A stretch of DNA of 64,000 bases from positions 75,895,864 through 75,959,863 of the forward strand of contig NC_067196.1 of assembly GCF_000699445.3 (NCBI RefSeq), read 5' to 3'. The translations under genes were made by a program, and so were the position numbers. The notes under the pieces are model-generated. The model did not search any database and was not told where the DNA came from. It saw only the letters and a program-made list of their open reading frames with translations. The number at the start of each line of letters is the position of its first letter. The first letter of the stretch is position 1. Shown here one piece after another: positions 53,701 to 64,000 of the stretch. Source of the DNA: Schistosoma haematobium. Lineage: Eukaryota > Platyhelminthes > Trematoda > Strigeidida > Schistosomatidae.

Positions 53701-56700
53701 GACCAATTCTTTGATTAAATCTTATTAAACGAATAAATTTTATTAGAATATTCATTTGTTAGTAAAAACTAATTAATGTCTAATCAGCTGGATATCAGTG
53801 TATAGTTATTATTTGATCATGTACTAATTAATTTAAGCTTTGAATAATTCACGAGTATTATTACATAACATGTGAATAGTATAATAGAGGTAAAAATGAT
53901 AAGTAAATGTTTTATTAAAGTTACATATATCAAATAAAAAACCATTCTAAGACTTATTAAGCAAATATGGATAGTGGCTGGCAATGTAATCCAGTAAGAC
54001 GCGCGTTTCGTCTTATTTGAGACTCGTCAACTGGATGTACCTGCATCTCAGGGTTGAAGTTAACTCGAACCCAGTACCGTTCGATTTAAATATCATCGCG
54101 TTATCCACTTAAGTGTTCAATGTCTTCATCAAACGTAAAATAACAAACATGTTGTTCATTGAAAAAGTCCTTACCACACATCGTGAAGCTACCAAAAAAT
54201 ATGACTCATTGATTAGAATCCTAAAACGAAAGTCATTTAGCATGAATTTAATGACTTGTTGACATTTGAGCATTACACTGTGTATATGGTTTTTTGGCTA
54301 ACAACTTAGGGCTGTGAGAACTTTTAAAACAAACAACCAATGGTTTCTCTCTTTTTTTGATAAATTTTTGGCACAATTATTATAATTAATTATCAAGTTA
54401 ACCGACTATTAAAGTTCACTAAACGAATTATAAGAAAGACAAGTATCTTGATATGATCAATTCCAGACTAACGAAAAGAGATTCAGTATCAAAGAGTTAA
54501 CTTTAAAGAAAAAAACATAGATAGAACTTAACGACATTGGACGAATGAGTATAATTTGAGTGCGTACATTTTAGTGAATTTGGTTAATGTATAGCGTTGA
54601 AATCAAGAAAAGGTTTTTCATATTATTTGAAGTAATTTAGCCCATTGCACTTAAATCCCCATGTTGATGTTCACACTGAACCACACCAGTGTTTAAAGCT
54701 ATAGGTATAAGGTTTTGATCGTAGTGTGAAAATCAACACCGTTACTCTGATACATCCAACTGACAGGATCGAAATTGGACGAAGTACTAATCCGAAATCC
54801 CAGTACTAGCCACCTTTCAAATATTCCATAATGTATGATAAATAGTCTGTATTAACCCAAATTGCTTATGATCTACACATATCAATAAAAATTGGTCAAA
54901 GTTCAGTTCCGATCGTCAAAAACAAGATGATACAAACCCTTACAAACTTCGGCATTTATTTAATCTTATGTTCAATAAATGGACTAATATCGAAGAAAAT
55001 GTCAATCCAAACACAAGTTTTATCTACTCAAATCAATCTTTATGGATATGAATTGAGTTCCTATGACCACCTGAAAATCTAGCAGATATCGAGAAAGCTC
55101 AAAAAATCCGGACGACTGTTTAAGTTAAAATGGTATCAAGCGACGATGAAAGAATAAAATTGCTCAGTAGAAATTTTAAGGACTACTAATTGAAATCCCA
55201 TAGCTGCAAGTCCAACCCATGAAATAGATTAATTCAATCCAATCATTACCCCATTACAAATCAGTGATATCGACATACACACATACTCATAGATCATGGA
55301 TTGATTAATGTTAAACATCAATACCGTTAAATGCCGACTCAGTGGTCTACAGGTTAAACGTTCGCGCATGTGATCTAGGGTTCTGGGTTCGAGTTCCGCG
55401 TGCGGGACTGTGAATACGTACTGCTGAATCCCATACTGGGACGAAACGTCTGTCCAATACTTCCAGGTTTTCAATGATGGTCTGGCTTATATCGACTCAT
55501 GAATTCAATTATTAAAATAGAATTAAATTTAGAATTTAGATTTCCTTGAATGAGTGGCTTTAAAATTATTCATTTTGAAAGGCCTAAAGAAAATTCAAAA
55601 AGTTAAACATTCGACATCTACTTGATGTCTGAACGGTATCTGATGCTAAATCATTCATATGTAGACAATCTTTTAACATTATTAAAGCGATTCTTATACA
55701 TTAATATTATTATTATCATCATTTTTATTCAATATTATATTTTTGGTACAATATACAATTCTCAACGTAAGGTATTTCAACAAGTTTCCGTTCCTTTCTT
55801 CTTGGTCGGTCCTGGCGATAAATATTGAGTGATCGCCAGTTAGATGTTAGCAGTTCAGTAAATGAACATCTGAATAATGTACATTCTCTTCGTTGTATAT
55901 TGCCAGCAACCACATTCTCTCTTATTGAGTTTTTTGTAACTTTGACAACGAAAGGTTGTACACTTTTCAGAAACGCAGCAGAATAGGTTATGCAATTAAT
56001 AAACACAATGATATATTAAAACAAACAAAAATAGATAACTTGTTGAAATATCTAGATGGCAGGAACGGGTAGCTCAGATGCTCAAGCAGGCCGCCCTTTA
56101 CATCATTTATCTACTCATTTAAATATGAACTAAATAGTGTTGTTCAGCATACAAAACGTCTTTTTTTGTTAACATTTTAGTGAATGTATTAAAACCTGTC
56201 AAAGGTCCAAAGCGTATGGAATTTAATCCATATCTTCCTAAAACACTTACTCCGAAAGGATATGCCAAGGTATGTATTCTGTTACTGATGTCAACTATTC
56301 GACTTTTCTGTGTAAAAAAAACTTTAAACTTATCTAAAGGTTTGTCTACACTATATGTTGTCAAGGATTGATTATTCCGATTGAGATTAGAATGACCTTC
56401 AGTATTTATAACAAAAGATCCTGTACCTCAAGATCATTTGAAATGCCAAAACTTTAAGTAGCATAAATTAGGAATAAAAATGCATCTTTGTTTAATCACT
56501 ACTCATTACAAAAGTAAAAACTTAGTAATCTAAATTTACAATAGAAAATAAACTACTTAGATTCAGATTAAATAACAAGAAACAGCTATTATAAATCACC
56601 AATTCAATTGGTAACAGTAATTATTCGTAAAATTATTTTTCTATGGACTGAGACAATGATCAAAAGTTAAATGGAAATTTAATCAACAGAGAACTCTGGT

Positions 56701-59700
56701 CAAATGTAACTAAACGAATTCACTTGTTTTTAATATATGATAGTGATAGTTTAAAAATGGGGAATGAATATCCCTAAATTTTGTTTAGAAATTTCAATAT
56801 ATTCAGTGATCCCTGTTTCGCAGTTATCCTTCAAATGAAATCAGTTCCTGGAGAAAGTTATCTTTAAACTGTGTTAATCATACCAAAGTACCAGTACCAT
56901 GCCAAAAGTGAAAACAGTTAACCAAAAAACAAACAACAAAGGTTATTATCAAAGATATATGAATTGGAAATATGTTATCACAGTTATTGTTATTCATACT
57001 AACTATTATTTAGTAACAAAATACTGGAGCAACTGAAGTCTCCCTGACAATATGAGTACTATAACATATAATTATTCAATAAAATACTTTGACCATTATT
57101 TTTGTACAAGATAGAAGAAATAGCATTCCATGAAATAATGTTAGAAAATCGTCGTATACCACCACAAGCTTAAGGCGAAGATAGTGCTGATAAAATACCG
57201 ACTAACTACATACTATTTGGTCTACTTAAAACACTTTGAATGAATACACTTCGTTTTTTTTTTAAATAACATTTATACATCATATTTATTATTTGAATTT
57301 AGTATAAACTAATGATGAGTGTTGCAAGTAAACAATACGAAACATTAGTTAAACGTTTAAAAACTGAACGAACACTTTGGGAAGATCCTGACTTTCCAGC
57401 TAACGATTATGCAATTGGGAATATACCAAATTTCAGAGAGAAAATTGAATGGAAACGACCACATGTAAGTATAATGTTCATTTTTTGGTTACTTATAATA
57501 ACTTTGAAATTACAGTCCTATGAAATCCGCCATTGCTTGGACATTCACACAATAAAGTTGGTATAATGTACTGCACCATAGAATAGTTCATAATATTATT
57601 ACAATGAAGAAATAATTGACGCAAACATTTTAATAACCCTACCATCTACACCCGTCACAGAAAGAATTTATGATTACTAAGTAAATAGTTAGAGATCAAA
57701 ACCAATCCAATGAGAAGGATATTTTCAAGAAAGAGATTAAATCTTTTCCTCGAGAGTTCATTAGTTTTATTTTACATATAAAGTCTCATCTTAAAATGAT
57801 TGTTTTCAGTTTAAATATTTTCTATTAATCAGTTTAATAGTTAAAAGATTGTTTTGCGATGTTATATATAAGTTGAGATGGTGGAGAAGTTTTGTAGTTC
57901 AAGTGGCTGGATGATTTTAATGGAGTTTTGTTCTCAGAGCTGGATGGTTTGGTCGTGGAGCTTTCATCATTCTTCTGAACAATATCACCGGCACAAACTT
58001 ATACCTTATACTTATAACTTTTTTAGCGCACTTTTCAAACTAACATCCCTTTGATCAAATTATTTTTTTAATATCAGCTGTCAAACAAATACTTTTGTTT
58101 AGAATTGTTTTCGTACTTCATTGTTACAATTATCTGTTACCAATTAGAATTTTAATTAAGCAGATATTTCATCATATCGAAACCGTAACATACATCAAAA
58201 TGTCATTTTACTTCATTCTTACTGAATAAATTATAAAAAGTATTAGTTAAGCTTACGCTTAATAATGATCTTGAATCATGCACAATTTAACACATTTTTA
58301 CTTAACTGAGTGAAGAAGAAATCAGCACATACTACTTTGTTGAGGATGTTAGATCCCCAGAATTCACTTGTAAAGGTTCCGAATTTTGTAATTTTGTTCT
58401 GAAAATTTGAATTTTATGTTTTTGCGCCAAGAGACGTTTAGTTGACCCACAGCTTACATTTCCCACTCGGAAATCTTTGACTGTCATTAGTTGACAGATT
58501 TTTTTAGTACGCTATTTTGTGGCTCTCCCAAGGGCGTTTCTATCATTGTATAAATAAGCTTGATTTGTGAGCTTAGTGTCCTCGTATTTTCTCGGTGCTT
58601 GTAGAATAAATTCTCTACGCCTCATCAAGACTTCTTAATCTAGTTAGCAGAACCAGGAACAACGAATTAGAATAGCTAATCGTGTCACTGTATATTTGAC
58701 TTTCGTTCTGTTTACCGAGTAAGGTGAACTCGTAATAGCATTCAAGTATATCATACCTACAAATAAAATAAGGGAATAAAACAAGCGATATTTCAAGTAG
58801 ATAACAAAAATGAACTTGAAGTCGAAATATTTTTTTTATCAAGAACCATTTCTAGATTAAAACAAAATTGACCAATGATATTCATACATTTCAATAAATA
58901 TCAATAAACATACATTTTAAATATTCCATGGACATCATTGGAAAAGTGCTTGATAAATTTACTGTCTATTAAGATGTCTAAAATATTCCGTCAAAGAAGA
59001 ATGTTTTTCGTTAGGATAATATATAGTATGGTTATAACATTTCGGATTGTAATATGGACCTAAATCCTAGATATTCCTTAATATTGTATTCTGATTATCA
59101 TGAAAATTAGGTTTAAAGTTTTCATTCTATTTCTTTCAACCATCTAGCTTATTAGTTTGCAAATTACATTACATTTAAGAGATATCATAATGAATCATAC
59201 CAAATTTTTAAATATCTCGCAATACATTTTCTCAATATCACATATAAGTGAATAGATCTGATGTATTCGTCTGGAATTCGTACGGGTATTTGAACACATA
59301 TGGCATTTTTAAGCTTATCAGTGGAAGTAATATAAGTAACTTATAATAATTCTACTACATAAGACGGTTCACATCGGTAAACCAAGAGTAGTTTTTTTCT
59401 CAGTGTCAGTGAATCTAATCTGAATTAAATTTCAAAATCGATGACCGGAAAGTAACTAGTTTTCTGCTAAAGGTTTCAACATAAACAATCTACGAAATAA
59501 TCCGACTGTTTTTCTCAAACGTTTACTGGTTTGAATAAAGCGGTGCATTGTGTGTTCAAGTATGTTCAAGTAGGTAGATTTTAGGATTTACTACTAAGTA
59601 TTTTGTATGCACTTTAATAGGTTCATGTTTATATTTGAGACTGTTCATTTCAATTAAGTTCAAACTAGAGTTTAAACTTTTTGATGAATCAGTTTGACAT

Positions 59701-59914
59701 TTTATATTATACCGATATGATATCTTCGCATAAAATTATGAACTTAAGACACTAAATTGTCTACTATACCTTTTTTAAAATTATCAATATTTTGTGATAC
59801 AAGAGAATTTTGCTGAATCCCTTTCTGTTTTCACCTTTTTAAAGGAAATTAATCCAAATGCTAAATTTTTTGCCGGTGGTGCAAGTCGTTTTGATATTGA
59901 ACAAGGGGCACTTG
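50590..59914 (+). CDS. Calpain large subunit, gene 2 (5' half only; continues right)
   Basis: This second calpain gene begins about 13 kb after gene 1 on the same strand. Five exons join in frame: MGRIQI (50590), a polar propiece (51806), a basic and proline-rich segment (56181), a helical segment with WEDPDFPAND (57303), and the start of the protease core ending QGALG (59845). W-x-D-x-x-F-P-A is the standard calpain motif just before the core. The exon with the catalytic Cys must lie right of 64000. The last exon matches the first visible exon of gene 1 in length (70 nt) and phase, which supports tandem duplication. The protein residues differ considerably, so the duplication is not recent. 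Confidence 0.85.
50702..50800 (-). mobile_element. RTE 3' tail with expanded TTAC microsatellite
   Basis: About 14 tandem TTAC units (50705-50760) are followed by GCCTGTTACTCCTCGTGAAG, the reverse complement of the RTE 3' end. It is a tail-only insertion whose TAAG repeat has expanded. It lies about 100 bases after exon 1 of calpain gene 2. A second tail scrap lies at 51475-51515. Confidence 0.85.
51040..51425. repeat. Nested insertion inside a duplicated segment
   Basis: TGATCAAAACAGTGATGACG at 51043 and its variant at 51338 begin two related stretches of about 80 bases. Between them lies a segment whose ends TAATATATTTGTAATA and TATTACAAATATATTA are inverted, containing the decayed PLE-type motif GAAGAAGTGGCTTAC. 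Confidence 0.6.
51806..51920 (+). CDS. Calpain gene 2 exon 2 (propiece)
   Basis: This exon encodes VYSPDENVSGRTNHPGKQ and then VVDPRTGRVIKVKRETPDDY, between ATAG and GTAAGT, ending in phase 1. It is polar and has no known domain. Codon choice and the splice sites support a real exon. Confidence 0.8.
51921..53085. other. Gene 2 intron, nothing recognised
   Basis: AT-rich intron before the PLE fragment. The gaps 53506-53954 and 54831-55309 are similar. Confidence 0.5.
53086..53505 (+). pseudogene. PLE reverse transcriptase fragment (decayed catalytic site)
   Basis: The frame reads YLDLVNFKQFSKSLLGAFRK, then RQRDGLTIGSALCPILPDCF and LYIRYMEDTFVV. These match PLE reverse-transcriptase motifs (G-x-x-M-G-S-x-L-S-P and Y-V-D-D-T-F), but the usual V-D-D is M-E-D. 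It stops at 53505 without an endonuclease. It lies in the intron of calpain gene 2 before exon 56181. Confidence 0.8.
53955..54130 (-). mobile_element. Smα-like element
   Basis: On the minus strand the hammerhead (about 53990-54040) reads TTGACGA, stem II GTCT/AGAC around CAAATA, GAAA, stem III CGCGCG. C3 is T, which breaks the core C3-G8 pair, while stem II shows a paired C-G to T-A change. The tRNA-like part lies to 54110. Confidence 0.75.
54700..54830 (+). mobile_element. Degenerate Smα-like fragment
   Basis: CATCCAACTGACAGGATCG, GGACGAA and CCAGTACTAGCCACC appear in the family order but the ribozyme core is broken. Confidence 0.5.
55310..55520 (+). mobile_element. Hammerhead SINE copy (core deletion)
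   Basis: tRNA-like part from GCCGACTCAGTGGTCTACAG with B box GGTTCGAGTTCC, then CTGA followed by ATCCC: the family GGAG bases are deleted from the core. Tail to 55520. Confidence 0.8.
55727..56105 (+). repeat. Dispersed repeat pair, copy 2
   Basis: Same landmarks as the copy at 25829, ending GGGTAGCTCAGATGCTCAAG and CAGGCCGCCC. It lies in the intron just before gene 2 exon 56181, mirroring the association of copy 1 with a calpain exon. Confidence 0.7.
56181..56269 (+). CDS. Calpain gene 2 exon 3
   Basis: The exon completes a Leu codon and encodes NVLKPVKGPKRMEFNP and YLPKTLTPKGYAK between TTTTAG and GTATGT, ending in phase 0. It is rich in Lys and Pro, as in schistosome calpain N-terminal regions. 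Confidence 0.8.
57111..57173 (+). CDS. Possible alternative or terminal exon of calpain gene 2
   Basis: After TACAAG an open frame in phase 0 reads IEEIAFHEIMLENRRIPPQA and then TAA. It would join in frame to the exon at 56181 and end the protein. Skipping it lets 56181 join the 57303 exon in frame, so it may be an alternative last exon, a poison exon, or chance. Confidence 0.3.
   Translation: MEEIAFHEIMLENRRIPPQA
57303..57464 (+). CDS. Calpain gene 2 exon 4 (just before core)
   Basis: This exon has 54 whole codons between TTTAG and GTAAGT. It encodes YKLMMSVASKQYETLVKRL, then TLWEDPDFPANDYAIG and a segment ending IEWKRPH. The W-E-D-P-D-F-P-A motif and W-K-R-P before the next exon are strong calpain signatures. 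Confidence 0.93.
57890..57995 (+). repeat. PLE-associated terminal repeat fragment
   Basis: TGGAGTTTTGTTCTCAGAGC and CATTCTTCTGAACAATATCA match the left arm and loop of the hairpin at 27142, but the right arm is missing. Confidence 0.7.
58345..58647 (+). repeat. Candidate solo LTR
   Basis: Starts TGTTGAGGATGTTAGATCC, has a TATA-like TGTATAAATAAGC (about 58545) and AATAAA (about 58605) about 60 bases apart, and ends near TTAGCA. The spacing fits an LTR promoter and polyA signal. There is no second copy in the window to test it. Confidence 0.4.
58648..59844. other. Gene 2 intron, nothing recognised
   Basis: AT-rich intron. 56270-57110 and 57465-57889 are also without recognisable features. 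Confidence 0.5.
59845..59914 (+). CDS. Calpain gene 2 exon 5 (start of protease core)
   Basis: This 70-nt exon encodes EINPNAKFFAGGASRF and then DIEQGALG, ending one base into Gly before GTAAGA. F-x-x-G-A-S-R-F-D-I-x-Q-G-x-L-G is the classic lead-in to the catalytic Cys. It is closer to the family pattern than the paralogous exon of gene 1. Confidence 0.93.
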
Positions 59915-61634
59915 GTAAGATAACTATCTTTCACAATTTGAGATTTGATTATAGTTACCTACAAAACATACAATTCATATAACTAGACATAGATATTCAG
60001 AATTTTGAATTAATAGTTAAATCGTAAAATTAACAGTAATAAGTGTTTCTTCTCGAAATTATAGGAAGACATTTTATTCTTAGTTATAATAGAAATGTAT
60101 TACAAATGTATTTAAAGCTATTGCCCATCATGGGTTGACATTATTTAGGGAATTGATAGAGACCACAAACCACTAGATTACTGTTTCACCTTCTTGTAGA
60201 ATTGATCATCACTGAACACTGAAGACCTCTTCCTTGATCAAGCTTAAAACGTTCAAGAATCGTCTTAACCACAAAGCTGATACATGGTTTTAGAATCAAT
60301 GAGTTCACGATTTAATGCAATAATAATCTTTTTGAATTTACCAATGGAGTTCAATATTGTTGTAAATGAGATATATATCAATAAGGGAATTCGTCACTCA
60401 GAATGAAAAAAATAACTGAATTTAAAAACATTTACTACTAGATAATGAGTCATTCTTAGAGAAGCTCGGAATTTTTGGGTTGATTCTTGTTAGCAAATTA
60501 CTGACTAAAATGAGATTTTTCCCTAGTACCACCATTTTTAAACAGGTTCCTACTTGATATATATAAACAATGACGATTGAAGCTAAATACAAAGCATCAG
60601 TTATCTGACTTATTATTTCCAGTATTTTATTATCTAGTGGATTTAAGATAAGAGAAAATATTATTATAAAATGTAATCATAACACTGTCAACCGATTACA
60701 GAAGTCACTAGTTAGTAACGTCTTTTCCATATAGGTGGAATTACTATGATAAATGTTAACTTAAATATCTTTCTTCTATAGTGTACTTGAATATAATAAG
60801 TTTTACTTTGCCCCTAATCATTTTAATCCTAATAATAAACTAATTGTTCAGACCCCACACTCTAATCACCAAGGAATTATCAGATAATTCATAGGAATTT
60901 ATCACTGTGATAAGGTAATATACAAAACGTTTCCCATTTATAAATTTAAAAAAAGGAACAGATATTGTAACAGATTAACATGAATTCAAAGTACGTAATC
61001 ATTAAAATGAAACAAGTGTACATACTTTATATTGTAGAGGTTAATTCCTCCATATCTGACTCTAGTAAATAGTATCCCATTAATTGAGTATTTACGCAGG
61101 CTAAATCACCTAGTAGTATTATGAATTTACTCATGATTATTCAAAAGCCCGGGCACCAGTTGTAGAGGTAGTTTATTGTTAATGATTAGTAAAAAATCTG
61201 CAAGCACTTAGAAAGCAAGCACAAAGGGAAAACAGTGAGAGTGCGTGTGTGAGTGAGAGAGTATTAAAAATCCATATTTTTTATATTAGTGAGTGGTAAT
61301 CGTTTGTGGATAAATTATTATTGATTGTCTGTGTTTGCAACCAATCGGAGAATAGATAAATATCAATGTGCAGAAATGCGCTCAATCAGTCTGATACATA
61401 ATTTTATACAGAGCGGGTTAGTTGTCTAAATTAAAGCAAGTAGACAGGTAATAAAATAGTTGAATGGGTTTACTACAATATCAGAAGCGTCTAGAGTTAT
61501 AATGTAAACATTGAATAACATTTTGTAAGATTACTTACATAAGACTATTTTTATTTTTCGACAAAATTTAATCAAAATCCTAATATATTAATTCTTACCT
61601 CTGTGTTTCACTCAACTACTCTATACTGTCATAA
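59915..61634. other. Gene 2 intron, nothing firm
   Basis: The exon with the catalytic Cys was searched for and is not here. 61190-61440 is GT/GA-rich and may be an unclassified repeat. 61801-62304 and 62546-63249 are plain AT-rich. Confidence 0.5.
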
Positions 61635-61800
61635 GAAGGGGGTTTTGTGAAAATTTTAGTAATTTAATAGTTGAATTCACGAGTCAATTGAAACTAGACC
61701 ACTTCTGAAGAGTTCCATACTAGGACGAAACGGTCATCCAGTGCATTCATGATGATCTAACTTTAATTGACTCATGAATTCAACTATTAATCTATATTAC
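61635..61800. mobile_element. Inverted SINE tail and hammerhead composite
   Basis: A minus-strand tail (61637-61700) joins a + strand hammerhead and tail (61700-61797) at the CTAGACCAC motif. The tRNA-like part is missing from both. The + core CTGAAGA and GAAA are present. Confidence 0.75.
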
Positions 61801-62304
61801 ACAGTCTATTTTCTATTTCTAGAAGAAAAACATCTTTCATTTTTATGATCTAAAATATTGAAAAATTTCTATTCTTCCATATTATGATCACTTAATATTA
61901 TTCTATCACCACATTTCAACTTAGTTTATTCTAAACCTTTCTGATGTAAAGTATGTATATCCATTCGTTTTAATGATCAATACTGTGGTTATAGGTTGTA
62001 AGCAGATGGGGATAATCCACTAAATAATTAAAAAAGAAAAAGAACTCATGTTGTTCTGCTACGACATTTGTTCTTTCTGTATTAGTTGACAGATATACAG
62101 GAGTAGATTAAATGTATGCATAAATCAAGAGATTGATCCAACTTATTAAACCTCAAAAAAAGTTTCACTATGGTTAAATATTCTTCATCAAAACTATTAG
62201 GTTATGAATTTAGTCCAAACTACAGAAGTTCATCCGTTTGTCATATTACTAATTACTCTTCAAGTAAACAATAGAAAAAAAACAAAACAATAAAACATTA
62301 ATAT

Positions 62305-62545
62305 CAGATGGGTTTTGTGGAGATTGTATTAATTTCAATGGTTAAGATCAGGATTCAGTTGAAGCTAGACCACCATGGAAAACCTGGAAGCACTGGACGG
62401 CCGTTTCGTCCTATTGTGGGACTCCTCAACAGTGCGCATCCACGACCTCGCCCTCTGCGAGATTCGAACCCAGGACCTATTGGTTTCGCGCGCGAGTGTT
62501 AATGTCTAACTTCAACTAATCCACGAAATTGAGCGCCACATCTCG
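62305..62545 (-). mobile_element. Hammerhead SINE copy
   Basis: Minus-strand tail, hammerhead (62390-62435), tRNA-like part with GATTCGAACC (62460) and part of the head. Stems I, II and III are perfect, but the core reads TTGAGGA, with C3 changed to T. Confidence 0.82.
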
Positions 62546-63249
62546 ACACTATCTCACTTGTAGTACAGGAAACTACATGAAATAATGATATTGGCTAGTT
62601 AATTTATCGATATAAGGTAACAGATGAAGTGTTTATCATAGCATATATCTTGATGACCTTAATTATTACGCATAAATTTAACAATACTTTAAACATAAAA
62701 TGATGGAAAACTTCTACCGTAGACTGTTTTAATAGAAGTGTTTGCATTAATAAAATAAGTAGTAATCGGCATATAATTACCAAGAACAATAACATTAGAA
62801 ATAGTAAACAGATTTTTCTCATACTCGGTTACCTAAATATACATATGTAAGTATCATTATTCCATGAAATAGTAATATTTTATGTTGTTGAAAATAAGTT
62901 TTTTTTCAACATTATAACTCAAAGTCTCATCTATTAATCTGTACTTGGTCATTGAGTTTATTATATTCTGTATTATCTGAAAATTTACATATAGAACTTT
63001 GCAAATTCAACTAAACAAAAAAAATTGCGAGTTAAGTAACAGACATGTTCGAGGAATGGAATATAAACTTTAAAATACAGTATGGGAAATGTAATGCAAG
63101 TTTGTGCTAAGTGTTTCAATTTAGAAATAAAAAGTATTTTTAAAAATACTTGCTATAGGAAAGAAGTTAGACTATTAATATGGATAGGTGGTATCGTTCA
63201 TCAAGTAATCAAAGAATCTTACTTGGATAAGTCAAAAAACATTCCTTTT

Positions 63250-64000
63250 AATTGGGTTTTATTCTCTGAGCTGGATGGTTTGGTCGTGGTGTCCCAATGG
63301 TATCACCAATATCAGGACTGATCGCAGAAGCAGTGATGCAAAGACTAGAAGCCGCGATATTACCAGTGACCAAGCCAAAAATTTGGATTCACTATGTAGA
63401 CGACACATTCGTCATCGTCAAAAAGAATGAACTGCAAAACACTTAAAAGATGATCAACAACGTCTTCGATGACATCAAGTTCACAATGGAACAGGAGTCA
63501 AACAACAAACTATCATTCTTGGATATACTAATCACTAGAACTGACACAGGAAAACTGGAAACTCAGGTGTATAGGAAACCGACCCATACAGATCAAATTC
63601 TCATCTACAATAGCAACAACCAAGAGCTCACAAAATCAACTGCGTACACACATTGTTCAAGAGGGCGAGGACACACTGCAGCACACTGGCAGCACGAAAA
63701 ACTGAAGAGAAATACCTGAGGGACATATTTCAAAAGAACGGCTACCCAATCAACTTCATCAAAAAGCACCAACGGCACACAGCATCAGAACCCAAGTCAA
63801 GCATAAAAATCAACAAAAGGATCACCCTACCGTACATACAAGGAATATGAGAAACCGCAACGAGACTGCTGAAAACCTTCGGGATAGGTGTGGCGCACAA
63901 ACCGACAAAATCACTACAATCAATCCTATGCAAACCAAAGGATGAAATAACAAAGGAAGACAAATCAAACATCATCTACAAAATAAATTGTGCCAACTGC
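63250..64000 (+). mobile_element. PLE reverse transcriptase, second family (continues off-window)
   Basis: A terminal-repeat scrap (63250-63290) is fused directly to coding sequence. The frame 63291-63719 reads VPMVSPISGLIAEAVMQRLE, then IHYVDDTFVIVKKNE with an intact Y-V-D-D, a TAA at 63444, then LSFLDILITRTDTGK and VYRKPTHTDQILIYNSNN. A frameshift near 63650 moves to the frame with YLRDIFQKNGYPINFIKKH, a TGA near 63848, and an end toward IYKINCANC, the start of the GIY-YIG domain. It is inactive. Confidence 0.85.

Noticed and set aside
57890..57995. Possible protein exon ([15 protein letters not shown])
   Set aside because: The same sequence recurs at 27142 and 63250 with PLE parts, so it is a repeat.
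1..64000. CRISPR array, rRNA or bacterial operon
   Set aside because: Repeats are dispersed mobile elements, not spaced arrays, and genes have introns; nothing prokaryotic was seen.

Overview
The window reads as nuclear DNA of a blood fluke (genus Schistosoma or a very close trematode). It is AT-rich, has long introns with GT-AG borders, and is full of elements typical of schistosomes: tRNA-headed short repeats carrying hammerhead ribozymes (Smα-like and a related family), RTE-type (SR2-like) non-LTR retrotransposons ending in GTAAGTAAG, and Penelope-like elements (PLEs). The species cannot be fixed from sequence alone. No bacterial features, rRNA, functional tRNA or CRISPR were seen.

The host genes are two calpain large-subunit genes in tandem on the + strand. 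Gene 1 enters from the left and runs from about 5.6 to 37.2 kb. Fifteen exons keep one reading frame over 637 codons and cover the protease core (Cys in GDCWF at 7649, His at 13326, Asn at 14466), the C2-like domain III and a penta-EF-hand-like C terminus whose loops lack the usual first Asp. Its first exons lie left of the window. Gene 2 starts at about 50.6 kb with an N-terminal propiece and the start of the core. Its last visible exon (59845-59914) has the same length and phase as the first visible exon of gene 1. The rest lies right of the window.

Almost everything else is repeat. RTE fragments lie at 0.5-1.8, 3.2-5.5, 6.0-7.5, 16.2-17.4, 29.1-30.3, 33.4-33.9, 38.7-39.6 and 44.7-47.3 kb. 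PLE pieces lie at 20.6-21.7 kb (GIY-YIG reading frame between inverted arms), 53.1-53.5 kb and 63.25 kb to the end. Hammerhead SINEs occur about 20 times. A second non-LTR lineage lies at 42.6-44.4 kb, an LTR-like repeat family occurs five times, and there are several long inverted repeats. The segment between the two genes (37.3-50.6 kb) holds only repeats plus one orphan exon-like reading frame at 41.87 kb.

The most unusual signals are: SINEs that recur as head-to-head inverted pairs, one about 99% identical in its arms; two RTE copies in opposite orientation sharing an apparently identical 737-bp block inside otherwise diverged copies, as gene conversion would leave; hammerheads in every state from intact to dead, some with compensatory stem changes; and a roughly 200-bp inverted repeat with a 626-bp spacer at 23.0-24.1 kb. 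All alignments were made by eye.
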